Below are positions 28,783 through 37,370 of a DNA stretch of 64,000 bases, one piece after another; within the stretch, counting starts at the first letter, position 1, and each line of letters opens with the position of its first letter. This stretch comes from an uncultured SAR116 cluster alpha proteobacterium (lineage in GTDB: Bacteria; Pseudomonadota; Alphaproteobacteria; Puniceispirillales; Marisalimonadaceae). A program made the position numbers and the translations under genes. The DNA is taken from positions 62,001-126,000 of the forward strand of contig CACNGC010000004.1 in assembly GCA_902619805.1 (NCBI GenBank), read 5' to 3'. A model generated the notes under the pieces. It ran no database searches. It was not told the origin of the DNA and saw only the letters and a list, made by a program, of their open reading frames with translations.

Positions 28783-28804
28783 TTAAAGTTTTTGAAGTAA
28801 ACTC

Positions 28805-28833
28805 TTGACTTATTTGTTAGCTCAAAATAATTT
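28805..28833 (+). promoter_or_regulatory. Candidate sigma-70 promoter for the F0 operon
   Basis: TTGACT (28805-28810), a 17-nt spacer and TAATTT (28828-28833) lie in the 85-nt gap before atpI, leaving a leader of about 28 nt. Both hexamers are close to consensus. Confidence 0.5.
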
Positions 28834-28867
28834 AAGCACGCTTATAGTTTTCATTTGAAAGTATAGT

Positions 28868-29176
28868 ATGAGCAAGTTAAATAAAGAAAGAAATTTATCA
28901 AAAAGAATAGATGTTGCACTAGCTAAGAAGGATTATAAAAAAACATTTAAAGATGCAGACTCGCTTAATATTTACTATAGAGTTGGAACAGAATTACTTG
29001 CAGGTTTGCTAATTGGTGCGGGCTTAGGATGGACAATTGATCAGTGGTTTAATACAACTCCATTATTCCTATTAGTATTTTTTTTATTAGGTGGTGTAGC
29101 TGGGATATATAACCTTTGGAGAGTTTTGACTGGCAAAGGGTTGAAAATGGGATTTTTTAACGAAAAAGAAAAATAA
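28868..29176 (+). CDS. atpI: ATP synthase accessory protein AtpI
   Basis: A 102-residue protein with two membrane helices, the second pair of which contains GAGLGWTIDQW and FLLGGVAGIYNLWR, typical of the AtpI/AtpQ family that helps c-ring assembly or Mg2+ supply. It heads the F0 operon, with the a-subunit gene starting 1 nt after its stop. Confidence 0.88.
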   Translation: MSKLNKERNLSKRIDVALAKKDYKKTFKDADSLNIYYRVGTELLAGLLIGAGLGWTIDQWFNTTPLFLLVFFLLGGVAGIYNLWRVLTGKGLKMGFFNEKEK

Positions 29177-29177
29177 T

Positions 29178-29921
29178 ATGAATTCACCTGTTGAACAATT
29201 TACAATTAAAACTTTATATGAACTCAACTTTATGGGTATTGATGTATCATTCACTAACGCTTCTCTATTCATGATGTTGTCTATTCTTGGGTCAGTTTGT
29301 TTTTTATATTTTGGATCAAGAAAGCAAGCACTTATACCTGGAAGATTTCAATCCTTAGTAGAAATGTCATATGAGTTTGTTGCAAATATGGTTAAAGAAA
29401 ATGCAGGCAAAGGTAGTCAAGCCTACTTTCCATTTATATTCACTTTATTTATGTTTATTCTATTTGGAAATCTGCTTGGAATGATACCCTACAGTTACAC
29501 TTTTACTTCACAAATAGCAGTTACCTTTACATTGGCTGCAATTATTTTCGTAGGAGTTACAATTGTTGCAATTTTAAAACATGGCTTTAAATTTTTTACA
29601 TACTTTTTTCCATCTGGAGTACCAATTGGCCTAGCACCTCTACTTATACCAATTGAGATTATCTCTTACTTTATCCGTCCAATTAGTTTATCTGTTAGAT
29701 TATTTGCTAATATGTTAGCCGGACACACAATGATGAAAGTATTTGCTGGACTAATAATAATGATGGGATCAGCAGGTGGAATTTTAAAAGCAGGAGCTGT
29801 GTTACCTCTTTTGGCAGTTATTGGTTTGACAGGACTGGAATTTTTAGTAGCCGCGCTTCAAGCTTATGTTTTCAGTATTTTAACATGTATGTACCTTCAT
29901 GATGCAATACATTTACACTAA
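29178..29921 (+). CDS. atpB: ATP synthase F0 subunit a
   Basis: The stator half-channel subunit for proton entry and exit. Five to six membrane helices, the essential Arg in [13 protein letters not shown] (Arg174) and the C-terminal [16 protein letters not shown] region are present. The length of 247 is normal. It is followed by atpE, with the true c start 40 nt beyond its stop. Confidence 0.96.
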   Translation: MNSPVEQFTIKTLYELNFMGIDVSFTNASLFMMLSILGSVCFLYFGSRKQALIPGRFQSLVEMSYEFVANMVKENAGKGSQAYFPFIFTLFMFILFGNLLGMIPYSYTFTSQIAVTFTLAAIIFVGVTIVAILKHGFKFFTYFFPSGVPIGLAPLLIPIEIISYFIRPISLSVRLFANMLAGHTMMKVFAGLIIMMGSAGGILKAGAVLPLLAVIGLTGLEFLVAALQAYVFSILTCMYLHDAIHLH

Positions 29922-29961
29922 TTCATTACTAAATTTAAAATTACTCAAGAAAGGAAAAAAT

Positions 29962-30189
29962 ATGGAAATGGATGCCGCAAAATTAATAGGAGCTGGTTTA
30001 GCCGTTATAGCCCTAGCTGGAGTTGGAGTTGGAATTGGTAATATTTTTGCTTCATTAGTTACAGCTGTTGGAAGAAACCCAGCAGCAAAAAATGAAGTTT
30101 TTGGAATAGCTATTTTAGGATTTGCTCTAACAGAAGCAGTTGCACTTTTTGCACTAGTTATTGCACTATTACTATTATTCACATTCTAA
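29962..30189 (+). CDS. atpE: ATP synthase F0 subunit c
   Basis: The rotor ring subunit: 75 residues, two helices, the Gly-rich [10 protein letters not shown], the polar loop GRNPAAK and the ion-carrying Glu58 in [10 protein letters not shown]. The residues around Glu58 lack the Ser/Thr/Tyr set of sodium-type rings, so a proton ring is expected. The open frame extends to 29899, but AAGGA sits 7 nt before the ATG at 29962 and the family N terminus begins there. Confidence 0.96.
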   Translation: MEMDAAKLIGAGLAVIALAGVGVGIGNIFASLVTAVGRNPAAKNEVFGIAILGFALTEAVALFALVIALLLLFTF

Positions 30190-30203
30190 TAAAAATTTAA
30201 TTT

Positions 30204-30229
30204 TGCCTATAGTAATTTTACTATAGGCA
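30204..30229 (+). terminator. Intercistronic hairpin after the c-subunit gene
   Basis: TGCCTATAGTAA (30204-30215) and TTACTATAGGCA (30218-30229) form a perfect 12-bp stem around TT, 14 nt after the atpE stop and 26 nt before atpF'. The T-run that follows is short, so it may be a partial terminator or an RNA-stability barrier that favours c over b subunits. Confidence 0.7.
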
Positions 30230-30255
30230 GATTTTCACTTAAATAAGAATAACAA

Positions 30256-30843
30256 ATGTCATACTATCATAAATTTATCTTAGTTGTACTACTATTTACA
30301 AATACTTCTTATGTTGCTGAAGCTGATGATGGTAAAGCTGGACTGCCACAATTAGATTTTAACACATATCCATCTCTTGTTTTTTGGTCTATTATATCCC
30401 TAATCATAGGTTATATCTTAATGAAATATTTGGTAACTCCAAATATAAAATCAATTTTAAATAACAGGGAAACTAATATCCAAAATGACTTAGTAAAAGC
30501 TAAAACTTCAAGTCAAGAGACTGAAAAAATAAAAGAAAACATTATTAGTTCTCAAACAGAATTAAAATCAAGATCACAATTAATTATAAATCAAGCTCTT
30601 TCTGAAGCAAAAAAAGATATAGAAAAAAAAGAAAAAGACATAAATCAAAAATTAAATGAAAAGGTTGTCAAAGCTGAGAAACAAATAATGGACACACAAA
30701 AATTAGTTATAAAAGAAGTAATAAACAACGCCGAAGTACTTACTACAAAAGTCATTCAAAATTTAACTGATCTAAAATACGATAAAGTTGAGGGTAAGAA
30801 AGCAATTAATACAGCATCAAAAAATATTTTGGTGGAGAAATAG
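30256..30843 (+). CDS. atpF': ATP synthase F0 subunit b'
   Basis: One of two peripheral-stalk subunits in alphaproteobacteria. A single membrane helix (about 44-62, FWSIISLIIGYILMKYLV) is followed by a long charged coiled coil. Unusually, the N terminus (residues 1-22) is itself hydrophobic and signal-peptide-like, before ADDGKAGLPQLDFNTYPSL. The length of 195 is somewhat long. The stop lies 1 nt before the atpF ATG. Confidence 0.9.
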   Translation: MSYYHKFILVVLLFTNTSYVAEADDGKAGLPQLDFNTYPSLVFWSIISLIIGYILMKYLVTPNIKSILNNRETNIQNDLVKAKTSSQETEKIKENIISSQTELKSRSQLIINQALSEAKKDIEKKEKDINQKLNEKVVKAEKQIMDTQKLVIKEVINNAEVLTTKVIQNLTDLKYDKVEGKKAINTASKNILVEK

Positions 30844-30844
30844 C

Positions 30845-31330
30845 ATGTACTTTGATGAAACAGCATGGGTAGCAATTGCATTTATATTATTTTTTGTTTT
30901 GGTATGGAAAAGAGGAAAGAAAGCTATACTTTCTTTACTAGATGAGAGATCATTATTAATTGAAAAAGAACTTAATGAAGCTAAATCACTTAAAGAAGAA
31001 GCTTTAGAAGAACTGAGGCTTGCTTTACAAAACCAAAAAAATGTTTCTGATGAAGCTGAAAATCTAATTAAAGATGCAAAAGAAACTGCTAAGAAAATTC
31101 AAGAAGAAGCAAACTTAAAATCCCTTGTAATGATAAAAAGGAAAGAAGAGCAAGCTAAACAAAAAATCTTATCATTAGAAGCAGAGGCTATAAAAAACAT
31201 TAAAGAAATTACTAGTAGTATTGTAATTGAATCATCTAAGGCTTACATCAAAGAGAAATTGGATAACAAAGAAAACATTAATTTAATCTTAAAATCTTCT
31301 AACGAAATTAGATCCTTTAATTTAAAATAA
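30845..31330 (+). CDS. atpF: ATP synthase F0 subunit b
   Basis: The second stalk subunit: 161 residues, N-terminal membrane helix TAWVAIAFILFFVLVWKR, then a coiled coil rich in Lys, Glu and Ala. An upstream in-frame extension (from 30788) overlaps atpF' and shows no family features; GGTGGAG lies 6 nt before the ATG at 30845. Last gene of the F0 operon; F1 genes must be elsewhere. Its stop abuts the stop of the convergent lipoprotein gene. Confidence 0.93.
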   Translation: MYFDETAWVAIAFILFFVLVWKRGKKAILSLLDERSLLIEKELNEAKSLKEEALEELRLALQNQKNVSDEAENLIKDAKETAKKIQEEANLKSLVMIKRKEEQAKQKILSLEAEAIKNIKEITSSIVIESSKAYIKEKLDNKENINLILKSSNEIRSFNLK

Positions 31331-31759
31331 CTACTTTATACCTAGTAAGACCTGTCCTCCAGCAGGAACTTTCAACTCAAATGTAGTAGCTCTATCTACT
31401 TTTTTACTCCCTTTTAATAAAAATTGAGAATAGTTAAATTCATCCCTATCAAATTCTTTTTCATTTAAATCTATTGATACTACACTAATGTTGACAGGAA
31501 CATAATCCTCCTTTGTTGTGTCATTTCTGATTGCTCTTATATTCACAGAGAGCTCCATTTGAATATCATTTCCATCTTTAAAGCAAAATTTCTTTACGCC
31601 TCTAAATCCTAAATACACAGGAAGGTTACTTTCTGAATTAACAACAATTTCAGCAGCTTTTTTAGGTGAAATCAATTTTGGACATTCAACAACTTCTTTT
31701 TTAAATGTTGAACAGCCGTTAAAAAATAAAAATGAAATTATAATAAAAAATCTAATCAT
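31331..31759 (-). CDS. Putative lipoprotein of unknown function
   Basis: A signal peptide ends in the lipobox FNGC (Cys16). The mature part of about 127 residues is mostly beta-like, with VKKFCFKDGNDIQMELSVNIRAIRN and a C-terminal VPAGGQVLLGIK. I do not recognise a named family. It is monocistronic, divergent from ispH and tail-to-tail with atpF with no bases between stops. It is probably an inner- or outer-membrane lipoprotein facing the periplasm. Confidence 0.75.
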   Translation of the reverse strand: MIRFFIIISFLFFNGCSTFKKEVVECPKLISPKKAAEIVVNSESNLPVYLGFRGVKKFCFKDGNDIQMELSVNIRAIRNDTTKEDYVPVNISVVSIDLNEKEFDRDEFNYSQFLLKGSKKVDRATTFELKVPAGGQVLLGIK

Positions 31760-31843
31760 ACATAATATCCTAAAAACGTAAAAAATTTTGTAACTTGGCT
31801 AATCTTTATTGACGTATTGATTGTAATACATCAAAAATAAATT

Positions 31844-32797
31844 ATGAAGAAACAAAAAATTAATTTATATCTAGCATCACCAAGAGGTTTTTGTGCAGGT
31901 GTTGACAGAGCTGTAAAAATTGTAGAAGAGACTATTAAAAAATTTGGGTCCCCAGTCTATGTTAGACATGAAATAGTTCATAATAAAGACGTTGTTAATT
32001 CATTAGCTAAAATTGGAGCTGTTTTTGTTGATGAAGTTAGTGAGGCACCAACTGACCGCCCAATTATCTTTTCAGCACACGGCGTTGCCAAATCTGTAAT
32101 GGATGAAGCAAAACAAAGAAAAATGATTTCTATAGATGCAACTTGTCCATTAGTAACTAAAGTTCATAATGAAACAATTCGTCATTATAATTTAGGGAGA
32201 CACGTTCTATTAATTGGACATAAAAACCATGTAGAAGTAGTTGGAACTATGGGACAAGTTCCAAAAAACAATATTACTCTGATTGAAACAGAAGAAGATG
32301 CTTATAAAGTTAGAGTAGATAATCCAAACAATTTAGCTTTTGCTACCCAAACAACATTGTCTATAGATGATACAAGTAAAATTTTAAGTATTTTAAAATC
32401 TAGATTTCCAAATATTAAAGGACCGAGTTCTGAAGATATTTGTTATGCAACCACAAATAGACAAATGGCAGTAAAATCAATGTCAAAAATATGTGATTGC
32501 ATTTTAGTAATTGGAGCTGAAAATTCCTCTAATTCTGTTCGTCTTGTAGAAGTAGCGTTATCTCACGGTGTAAAAAAAGCTATTTTAATACCCAACGAAA
32601 ATAAACTTGATTTGTTTTTAAAAAAATTTGATCCCCTAAAATCTCCTAATATTGGATTAACTGCTGGTGCCTCAGCACCTGAGACCTTAGTCCAAGTGTT
32701 AATATCTAAACTTAAAAAAGATTTTGAAGTTAATTTGATAGATTATGAAGTAACAAAAGAAGATGTTAAATTTAATTTACCAAAAATTTTACGATAA
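31844..32797 (+). CDS. ispH: 4-hydroxy-3-methylbut-2-enyl diphosphate reductase
   Basis: Last enzyme of the MEP isoprenoid pathway, a 4Fe-4S protein that makes IPP and DMAPP, precursors for ubiquinone and for the carotenoid/retinal genes in this window. Cluster cysteines are 17 (RGFCAGV), 101 (ATCPLVTK) and 200 (DICYATTNRQ). The length of 317 is normal. It leads an ispH-thrB-rnhA unit typical of alphaproteobacteria. Confidence 0.96.
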   Translation: MKKQKINLYLASPRGFCAGVDRAVKIVEETIKKFGSPVYVRHEIVHNKDVVNSLAKIGAVFVDEVSEAPTDRPIIFSAHGVAKSVMDEAKQRKMISIDATCPLVTKVHNETIRHYNLGRHVLLIGHKNHVEVVGTMGQVPKNNITLIETEEDAYKVRVDNPNNLAFATQTTLSIDDTSKILSILKSRFPNIKGPSSEDICYATTNRQMAVKSMSKICDCILVIGAENSSNSVRLVEVALSHGVKKAILIPNENKLDLFLKKFDPLKSPNIGLTAGASAPETLVQVLISKLKKDFEVNLIDYEVTKEDVKFNLPKILR

Positions 32798-32813
32798 GTT
32801 TTAGGATTTGGAA

Positions 32814-33791
32814 TTGGCAGTCTATACAAATTTAAATGAGGGTCAAATAATAGATTTTTTAAAGCTATATGATATTGGTGAGTTAATTTCATTTTCTGGT
32901 ATTACAGAAGGAATAGAAAACAGTAACTTTCATTTAAAAACATCTACTGGTAATTTTATACTCACTATGTTTGAAAAAAGAGTAGATATAAAGGATATTC
33001 CTTTTTTTATCAAAATTATGCTTCATTTAAACAAAAATGGTTATTATTGTCCAAAACCAATATGTGATAAAAATAGCGAATTTCTTCAAGAATTAAGGGG
33101 GAAACCAACAATAATTGTTAATTTCCTTGAAGGCAAATCTAAAAACAAAATAACAATTGAAGATTGTAATCAAGTTGGTTCGAGTATGGGTCTTATGCAC
33201 CTCTATAGTAAAGATTTCAAAATTCAAAGAGATAACTCACTTTCTATTAAAGGATGGGAAACATTAATTAAAAATTGCAGTTCCGCTGTACCAGCGAGCG
33301 TATTAGATAAACTTCAACCTGACTTGATGAAAGATATACAAAATTCCTTTGATTTTTTTGTAAAATTTTGGCCACATGACTTACCAAAAGGCTTTATTCA
33401 TGGAGATTTATTTCCTGATAATGTTTTTTTTATTGATGATAAAATTACGGGAGTAATTGATTTTTATTTTTCATGTACTGATATACTTACATATGATTTG
33501 GCGATTGCTATTAATGCTTGGTGTTTTGATAAACAAGACAATTTTCAAGATGAAAAATATCAAGCTCTACTTAAAGGGTACAACTCTAAAAGGAAATTGA
33601 ATAAAGATGAAGAATTCTTTTTACCACTATTGTGCCAGGCTGCTTCTTTACGTTTTTTATTAACAAGATTATTTGATTGGGTAAATACACCTATTGAAGC
33701 TGACGTTGTGCCTAAAAATCCAGAAGAATATATTGCAAAACACAAATACTTTAAGAAATTAGTTAAAAATATTAAATATGTAGAAAATTAA
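32814..33791 (+). CDS. thrB: Homoserine kinase, type II (choline-kinase-like)
   Basis: Phosphorylates homoserine for threonine synthesis; threonine synthase is encoded 5 kb downstream. It belongs to the aminoglycoside/choline-kinase fold rather than the GHMP kinases: [11 protein letters not shown] is the phosphate-transfer motif and [18 protein letters not shown] the metal-binding part. I choose the TTG at 32814, giving the family-typical MAVYTNL start with AGGA 7 nt upstream; the TTG two codons earlier is only 1 nt from that AGGA. 325 residues. Confidence 0.9.
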   Translation: MAVYTNLNEGQIIDFLKLYDIGELISFSGITEGIENSNFHLKTSTGNFILTMFEKRVDIKDIPFFIKIMLHLNKNGYYCPKPICDKNSEFLQELRGKPTIIVNFLEGKSKNKITIEDCNQVGSSMGLMHLYSKDFKIQRDNSLSIKGWETLIKNCSSAVPASVLDKLQPDLMKDIQNSFDFFVKFWPHDLPKGFIHGDLFPDNVFFIDDKITGVIDFYFSCTDILTYDLAIAINAWCFDKQDNFQDEKYQALLKGYNSKRKLNKDEEFFLPLLCQAASLRFLLTRLFDWVNTPIEADVVPKNPEEYIAKHKYFKKLVKNIKYVEN

Positions 33792-33793
33792 TC

Positions 33794-34231
33794 ATGAAAA
33801 AGGAAATTACTATTTTTACAGATGGTGCATGCTCTGGAAACCCTGGAAAAGGCGGGTGGGGAGCTGTTTTGCTTTATCAGGATAATGAAAAACATTTATC
33901 TGGTTCAGAAAAATTAACCACAAATAATAAAATGGAACTTAAAGCAACAATTGAGGCTTTAAAAGCAATAAAATACCCAAGTAAGATAAAATTATATACA
34001 GATTCACAATATGTTAAAAATGGAATTACAGAATGGATTGTAAATTGGAAAAAAAATGGATGGAAAACTGCAAATAAAAAAATAGTTTCCAATAAAGAGC
34101 TTTGGATTGAACTAGATGAAAATGTAAATCTTCATAAAATAGAATGGATTTGGGTTAAAGGGCATTCTGGAAACCATTACAATGAAATTGCAGATAAATT
34201 GGCTGTAAATGCTATGAATGAGAAAGAATAA
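33794..34231 (+). CDS. rnhA: Ribonuclease HI
   Basis: Degrades RNA in RNA-DNA hybrids. The catalytic acidic residues are all present: Asp10 ([11 protein letters not shown]), Glu48 (KMELKA), Asp70 (YTDSQYV) and the C-terminal NEIADKLA, after the basic handle region WKKNGWK. 145 residues, normal length. Starts 2 nt after thrB. Confidence 0.96.
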   Translation: MKKEITIFTDGACSGNPGKGGWGAVLLYQDNEKHLSGSEKLTTNNKMELKATIEALKAIKYPSKIKLYTDSQYVKNGITEWIVNWKKNGWKTANKKIVSNKELWIELDENVNLHKIEWIWVKGHSGNHYNEIADKLAVNAMNEKE

Positions 34232-34235
34232 AATA

Positions 34236-34715
34236 CTATAGATTTTTTAAAATATTTTCTGCAGTAGAAACCTCAAATGCACCTACTTCTTCTACAAAAG
34301 ACTTTTTGATTACATTATCTTCAATTATCATTGCAAATCTTCTTGACCTATGTCCCATTATCCTTCCAAAATTCATATCTAGACCAAGAGACTGAGAGAC
34401 TGAACAATCAGAATCAGATAACATATCAATTTTTCCTTCAACTTCATTTGCTATACCCCATGCACGCATTACATGTGGATCATTTACTGCCATACAAGCA
34501 ATTATGTCTACACCTTTATTTTTAATATCTTGATAATATTTTTTATAACCTGGCAAATGCTTTGCAGAACATGTCGGAGTGAAAGCACCAGGTAAAGCAA
34601 ACAATACAACTTTTTTTGATTTAAAATACTCTTTAGTTTTTACTTCTTTTACTCCCTCACTATCTTTTATAAGAAATATTCCAGAAGGAAAACTATTACC
34701 TACATTAGTTGACAT
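34236..34715 (-). CDS. Peroxiredoxin (Prx5 type)
   Basis: A thiol peroxidase. The peroxidatic Cys49 is in PGAFTPTCSAKHLPGY, the hallmark of the Prx5/AhpE-like group used for hydrogen and alkyl peroxides. Other cysteines (IIACMAV, SDSDCSV) might resolve the sulfenic acid. 159 residues, no signal peptide, so cytoplasmic. It lies tail-to-tail with rnhA (4 nt gap), and 62 nt downstream of the ScsB-like start on the other side of a small gap, in the ispH-thrB-rnhA-prx neighbourhood usual in alphaproteobacteria. Confidence 0.9.
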   Translation of the reverse strand: MSTNVGNSFPSGIFLIKDSEGVKEVKTKEYFKSKKVVLFALPGAFTPTCSAKHLPGYKKYYQDIKNKGVDIIACMAVNDPHVMRAWGIANEVEGKIDMLSDSDCSVSQSLGLDMNFGRIMGHRSRRFAMIIEDNVIKKSFVEEVGAFEVSTAENILKNL

Positions 34716-34777
34716 TCAAACTCCTATTAATTCTTTACGCGTATATTTAAACTATATCGCTGGGTTTTAAAATAAAA

Positions 34778-36748
34778 TTATTTTGCTTTGTTAATATATT
34801 TCTGGATCTCTTTAATAGTAAGCAATTCAGATAAAATTTTTCCATTTAATAATAATGGACCATAAATTTCATTATACGGTATTCCATAACGTCCTTTTTT
34901 AGTTAGGAAATTTTTAATATTTTCGTTCGGCTTAGTCCAATCTAAGACTAGAACTTTTACATTATTGCTATTAAAAATTTCTGATATTTTTTTAGTATCT
35001 AGTACCAAGGCTTTATTCACCTGACACGTTAAACACCAATCAGCAGTAATATCAACAAATACTATTTCTCCTTTAGCTGCCAACTGGTTTGGTAATGAAA
35101 AATTTTTGTTTATATCCCAATTAACTATCTCTAAACTAGAGTAGTTATTTATATTGGTTTCAATTTTTGTCTCTAATTTTATAAATAAATTAATTAACCA
35201 TAACGATGTAAGTAGAAGAAAAATAGCCATAAATTTTTTAAAAGTTACTAACCATTCACCAGGCTTTGGAATAATTGATATAATTTTTGGGAATAACATT
35301 ATTAAAATTAGGGGTAATGACAAACCTAAACCCATTATTAAAAGAATAGAGAAAATTTCGAAAGTCCCTCCAGATAAAGCAAAACCAACTGCAGTACCCA
35401 CTAATGGTGCCGTACAAGGAGTAGCTAATAAAGTTAATGTAATTCCAGTAATGAAATCTCCTAAAAAACCTTCACCTCTATATGAGAGAATATTTAAAAT
35501 TTTTGGAGGTAAAAATAAATTAAATAGCCCTAAGAGATTGAAACCAAAAAAAGCTGTAAGTAAAATCATAAAAATTAGAAAAGATGGATTTTGAAACTGT
35601 ACGCCCCAACCAACAAGTTCACCTGCAGACTTAACTATGTAAGTACCAACTGCCAGCAATAAAAAAGATGTTAATATGCCCAATATATTAAATAAAATTT
35701 TCTTCCTAAATATTACTTTGTTTACCGTTCTTAGATTTACTAATTGTACCATTTTCAAAGATAATACAGGGAGAACACAAGGCATAAAATTTAAAATAAA
35801 ACCACCAGTTAAAGCAATTATGAAAATTTCAACACCAATTGAAATTTTATTTTTATTAAAGTTTAATATATTTTTATTATGTAAATTTAACGTATTAGTT
35901 ATAATTCTCTCATAACTATTTTCATTATTAAGAAAAGTTAATTTTAAAAATTCAAATTCATAATTTTTATTATCTTTAAAATTAATAGTTAGATTTAAAA
36001 CTTCACCAGTTTTTGAATAAGAAGGTTTTTCTAAAATAAATCCTTTATTATCTTCTACAATTATATCATATGGATTAATATTTAATTTATTTATAAAAGT
36101 TAATTTGAGTTTACTATCAAATTTGTCAAATGAAAAAAGTTCTAAATCTTTATGTCCCACATTTTTTGGTACTTTACTCTTATATTTAAGTATATCTGAT
36201 AATTTAGAATTATTTTTATAATTTTTAGTTAATTTACTTAAATCATAATTAAAACTTACTGGAACGCATATTTCAGCACATACTTGTGCCTCAAATAGAA
36301 GTTGTCCTGATATTTTTTTGTTTTTGTTTAACCCTTCTATAACTATTGGAAAAATTACTTCATTTTCGTAACCAAATGTCTCAATACCGAAAAACTTAAA
36401 TCTTTTAGGGTTTGGAAACAGTAAATTCATTGATTTAATATTATTTCCTGTTTCCCATTTGATTTCTGGAGGCAGTCCTGCATCACCAGGATTTCTCCAA
36501 TATATTTTCCATTCTGGTAAAAGGTTTACTTTTAAACCTATAAGAATTTTTGTTGGAGTGGTTTCAAACATTTTACCAAATAAAATATCAAATTTAACAA
36601 AATCATAATTTTCATTAGTCACAGTGTTTTGATTAGAAACTAAGATGTTAGAGACAGATTTGCTTACATTAGTCAAACTAATTAAAGTTAGAGATATAAA
36701 CAAAATTAAAACTTTATAGTATTTAAAATTAACTAGTTTATTGTGCAT
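34778..36748 (-). CDS. DsbD/ScsB-like thiol:disulfide interchange protein
   Basis: A 656-residue inner-membrane electron shuttle in three parts. A signal peptide and periplasmic N-terminal domain carry CAEICVPVSF (near 157-166), as in ScsB, the copper-resistance relative of DsbD. A CcdA-like block of about eight helices carries MPCVLPVLSLK and TPCTAPLVGT. A C-terminal thioredoxin domain carries DWCLTCQ (about 568-574). It should pass reducing power from cytoplasmic thioredoxin to periplasmic partners, possibly including CcmG. Its exact substrates are unknown. Confidence 0.88.
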   Translation of the reverse strand: MHNKLVNFKYYKVLILFISLTLISLTNVSKSVSNILVSNQNTVTNENYDFVKFDILFGKMFETTPTKILIGLKVNLLPEWKIYWRNPGDAGLPPEIKWETGNNIKSMNLLFPNPKRFKFFGIETFGYENEVIFPIVIEGLNKNKKISGQLLFEAQVCAEICVPVSFNYDLSKLTKNYKNNSKLSDILKYKSKVPKNVGHKDLELFSFDKFDSKLKLTFINKLNINPYDIIVEDNKGFILEKPSYSKTGEVLNLTINFKDNKNYEFEFLKLTFLNNENSYERIITNTLNLHNKNILNFNKNKISIGVEIFIIALTGGFILNFMPCVLPVLSLKMVQLVNLRTVNKVIFRKKILFNILGILTSFLLLAVGTYIVKSAGELVGWGVQFQNPSFLIFMILLTAFFGFNLLGLFNLFLPPKILNILSYRGEGFLGDFITGITLTLLATPCTAPLVGTAVGFALSGGTFEIFSILLIMGLGLSLPLILIMLFPKIISIIPKPGEWLVTFKKFMAIFLLLTSLWLINLFIKLETKIETNINNYSSLEIVNWDINKNFSLPNQLAAKGEIVFVDITADWCLTCQVNKALVLDTKKISEIFNSNNVKVLVLDWTKPNENIKNFLTKKGRYGIPYNEIYGPLLLNGKILSELLTIKEIQKYINKAK

Positions 36749-36801
36749 TATTTCTTTTTGGTTATTATAAGAACTGTCAGTAATATATTGGAATTACAAT
36801 T

Positions 36802-37362
36802 ATGGATCAAGAATTGTTAGGTAAACTGCTAATTGCCTCTCCAGGACTTGAAGACATAAGATTTCAGGATTCTGTTATATTGATTTGTGAACATTCTAAG
36901 GATTCCACAATGGGTTTAATTCTAAATAAACCACTTTATAATTTTGACACATCTCAGTTTTTAAAGAAAATGAAAATTAATTCTGAAACTAATTTCAAAT
37001 CTAGTCCTACTTATTTTGGTGGTCCTGTCCATCTAAATCAAGGATTTATCATACATTCTAATGAAAAAAAATATAAAACATCTGAAGATATTTTCGATGG
37101 TGTAATGATAACTAGTTCTGAAGAAATCTTAATTGATATTTCAAAGGATAAATCACCAGAATATGCAAAAATTTTCCTGGGATGTGCAGTTTGGAATCAA
37201 GGACAACTTGACAATGAAATACTAGAAAATTCTTGGATTATAAGTAACTCAAGTAAAGATTTGATATTTCATAATCACTTAGAATTTTCGTTATGGAAAA
37301 AATGTTTAAAAAACATGGGAGTTGATCCAAGTAAGTTAGTATCATATTCAGGGAGTGCTTAG
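36802..37362 (+). CDS. yqgE: YqgE/AlgH family protein (DUF179)
   Basis: The 186-residue protein shows the family blocks GKLLIASPGLEDIRFQDSVI, GLILNKPL, YFGGPVHLNQGFIIH and AKIFLGCAVWNQGQLDNEI. The family is widespread and structurally known but of unsettled function; AlgH was linked to alginate regulation. Divergent from the ScsB-like gene and tail-to-tail with the M16 peptidase gene (8 nt). Confidence 0.9.
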   Translation: MDQELLGKLLIASPGLEDIRFQDSVILICEHSKDSTMGLILNKPLYNFDTSQFLKKMKINSETNFKSSPTYFGGPVHLNQGFIIHSNEKKYKTSEDIFDGVMITSSEEILIDISKDKSPEYAKIFLGCAVWNQGQLDNEILENSWIISNSSKDLIFHNHLEFSLWKKCLKNMGVDPSKLVSYSGSA

Positions 37363-37370
37363 TAGTTATT

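Noticed and set aside
29899-29961. N-terminal extension of the c subunit
   Set aside because: In frame, but it has no family similarity, overlaps the a-subunit end, and a good ribosome-binding site precedes the later ATG.
30788-30844. N-terminal extension of the b subunit
   Set aside because: Overlaps atpF' and shows no membrane anchor; the ATG at 30845 has a ribosome-binding site and a normal b-type start.
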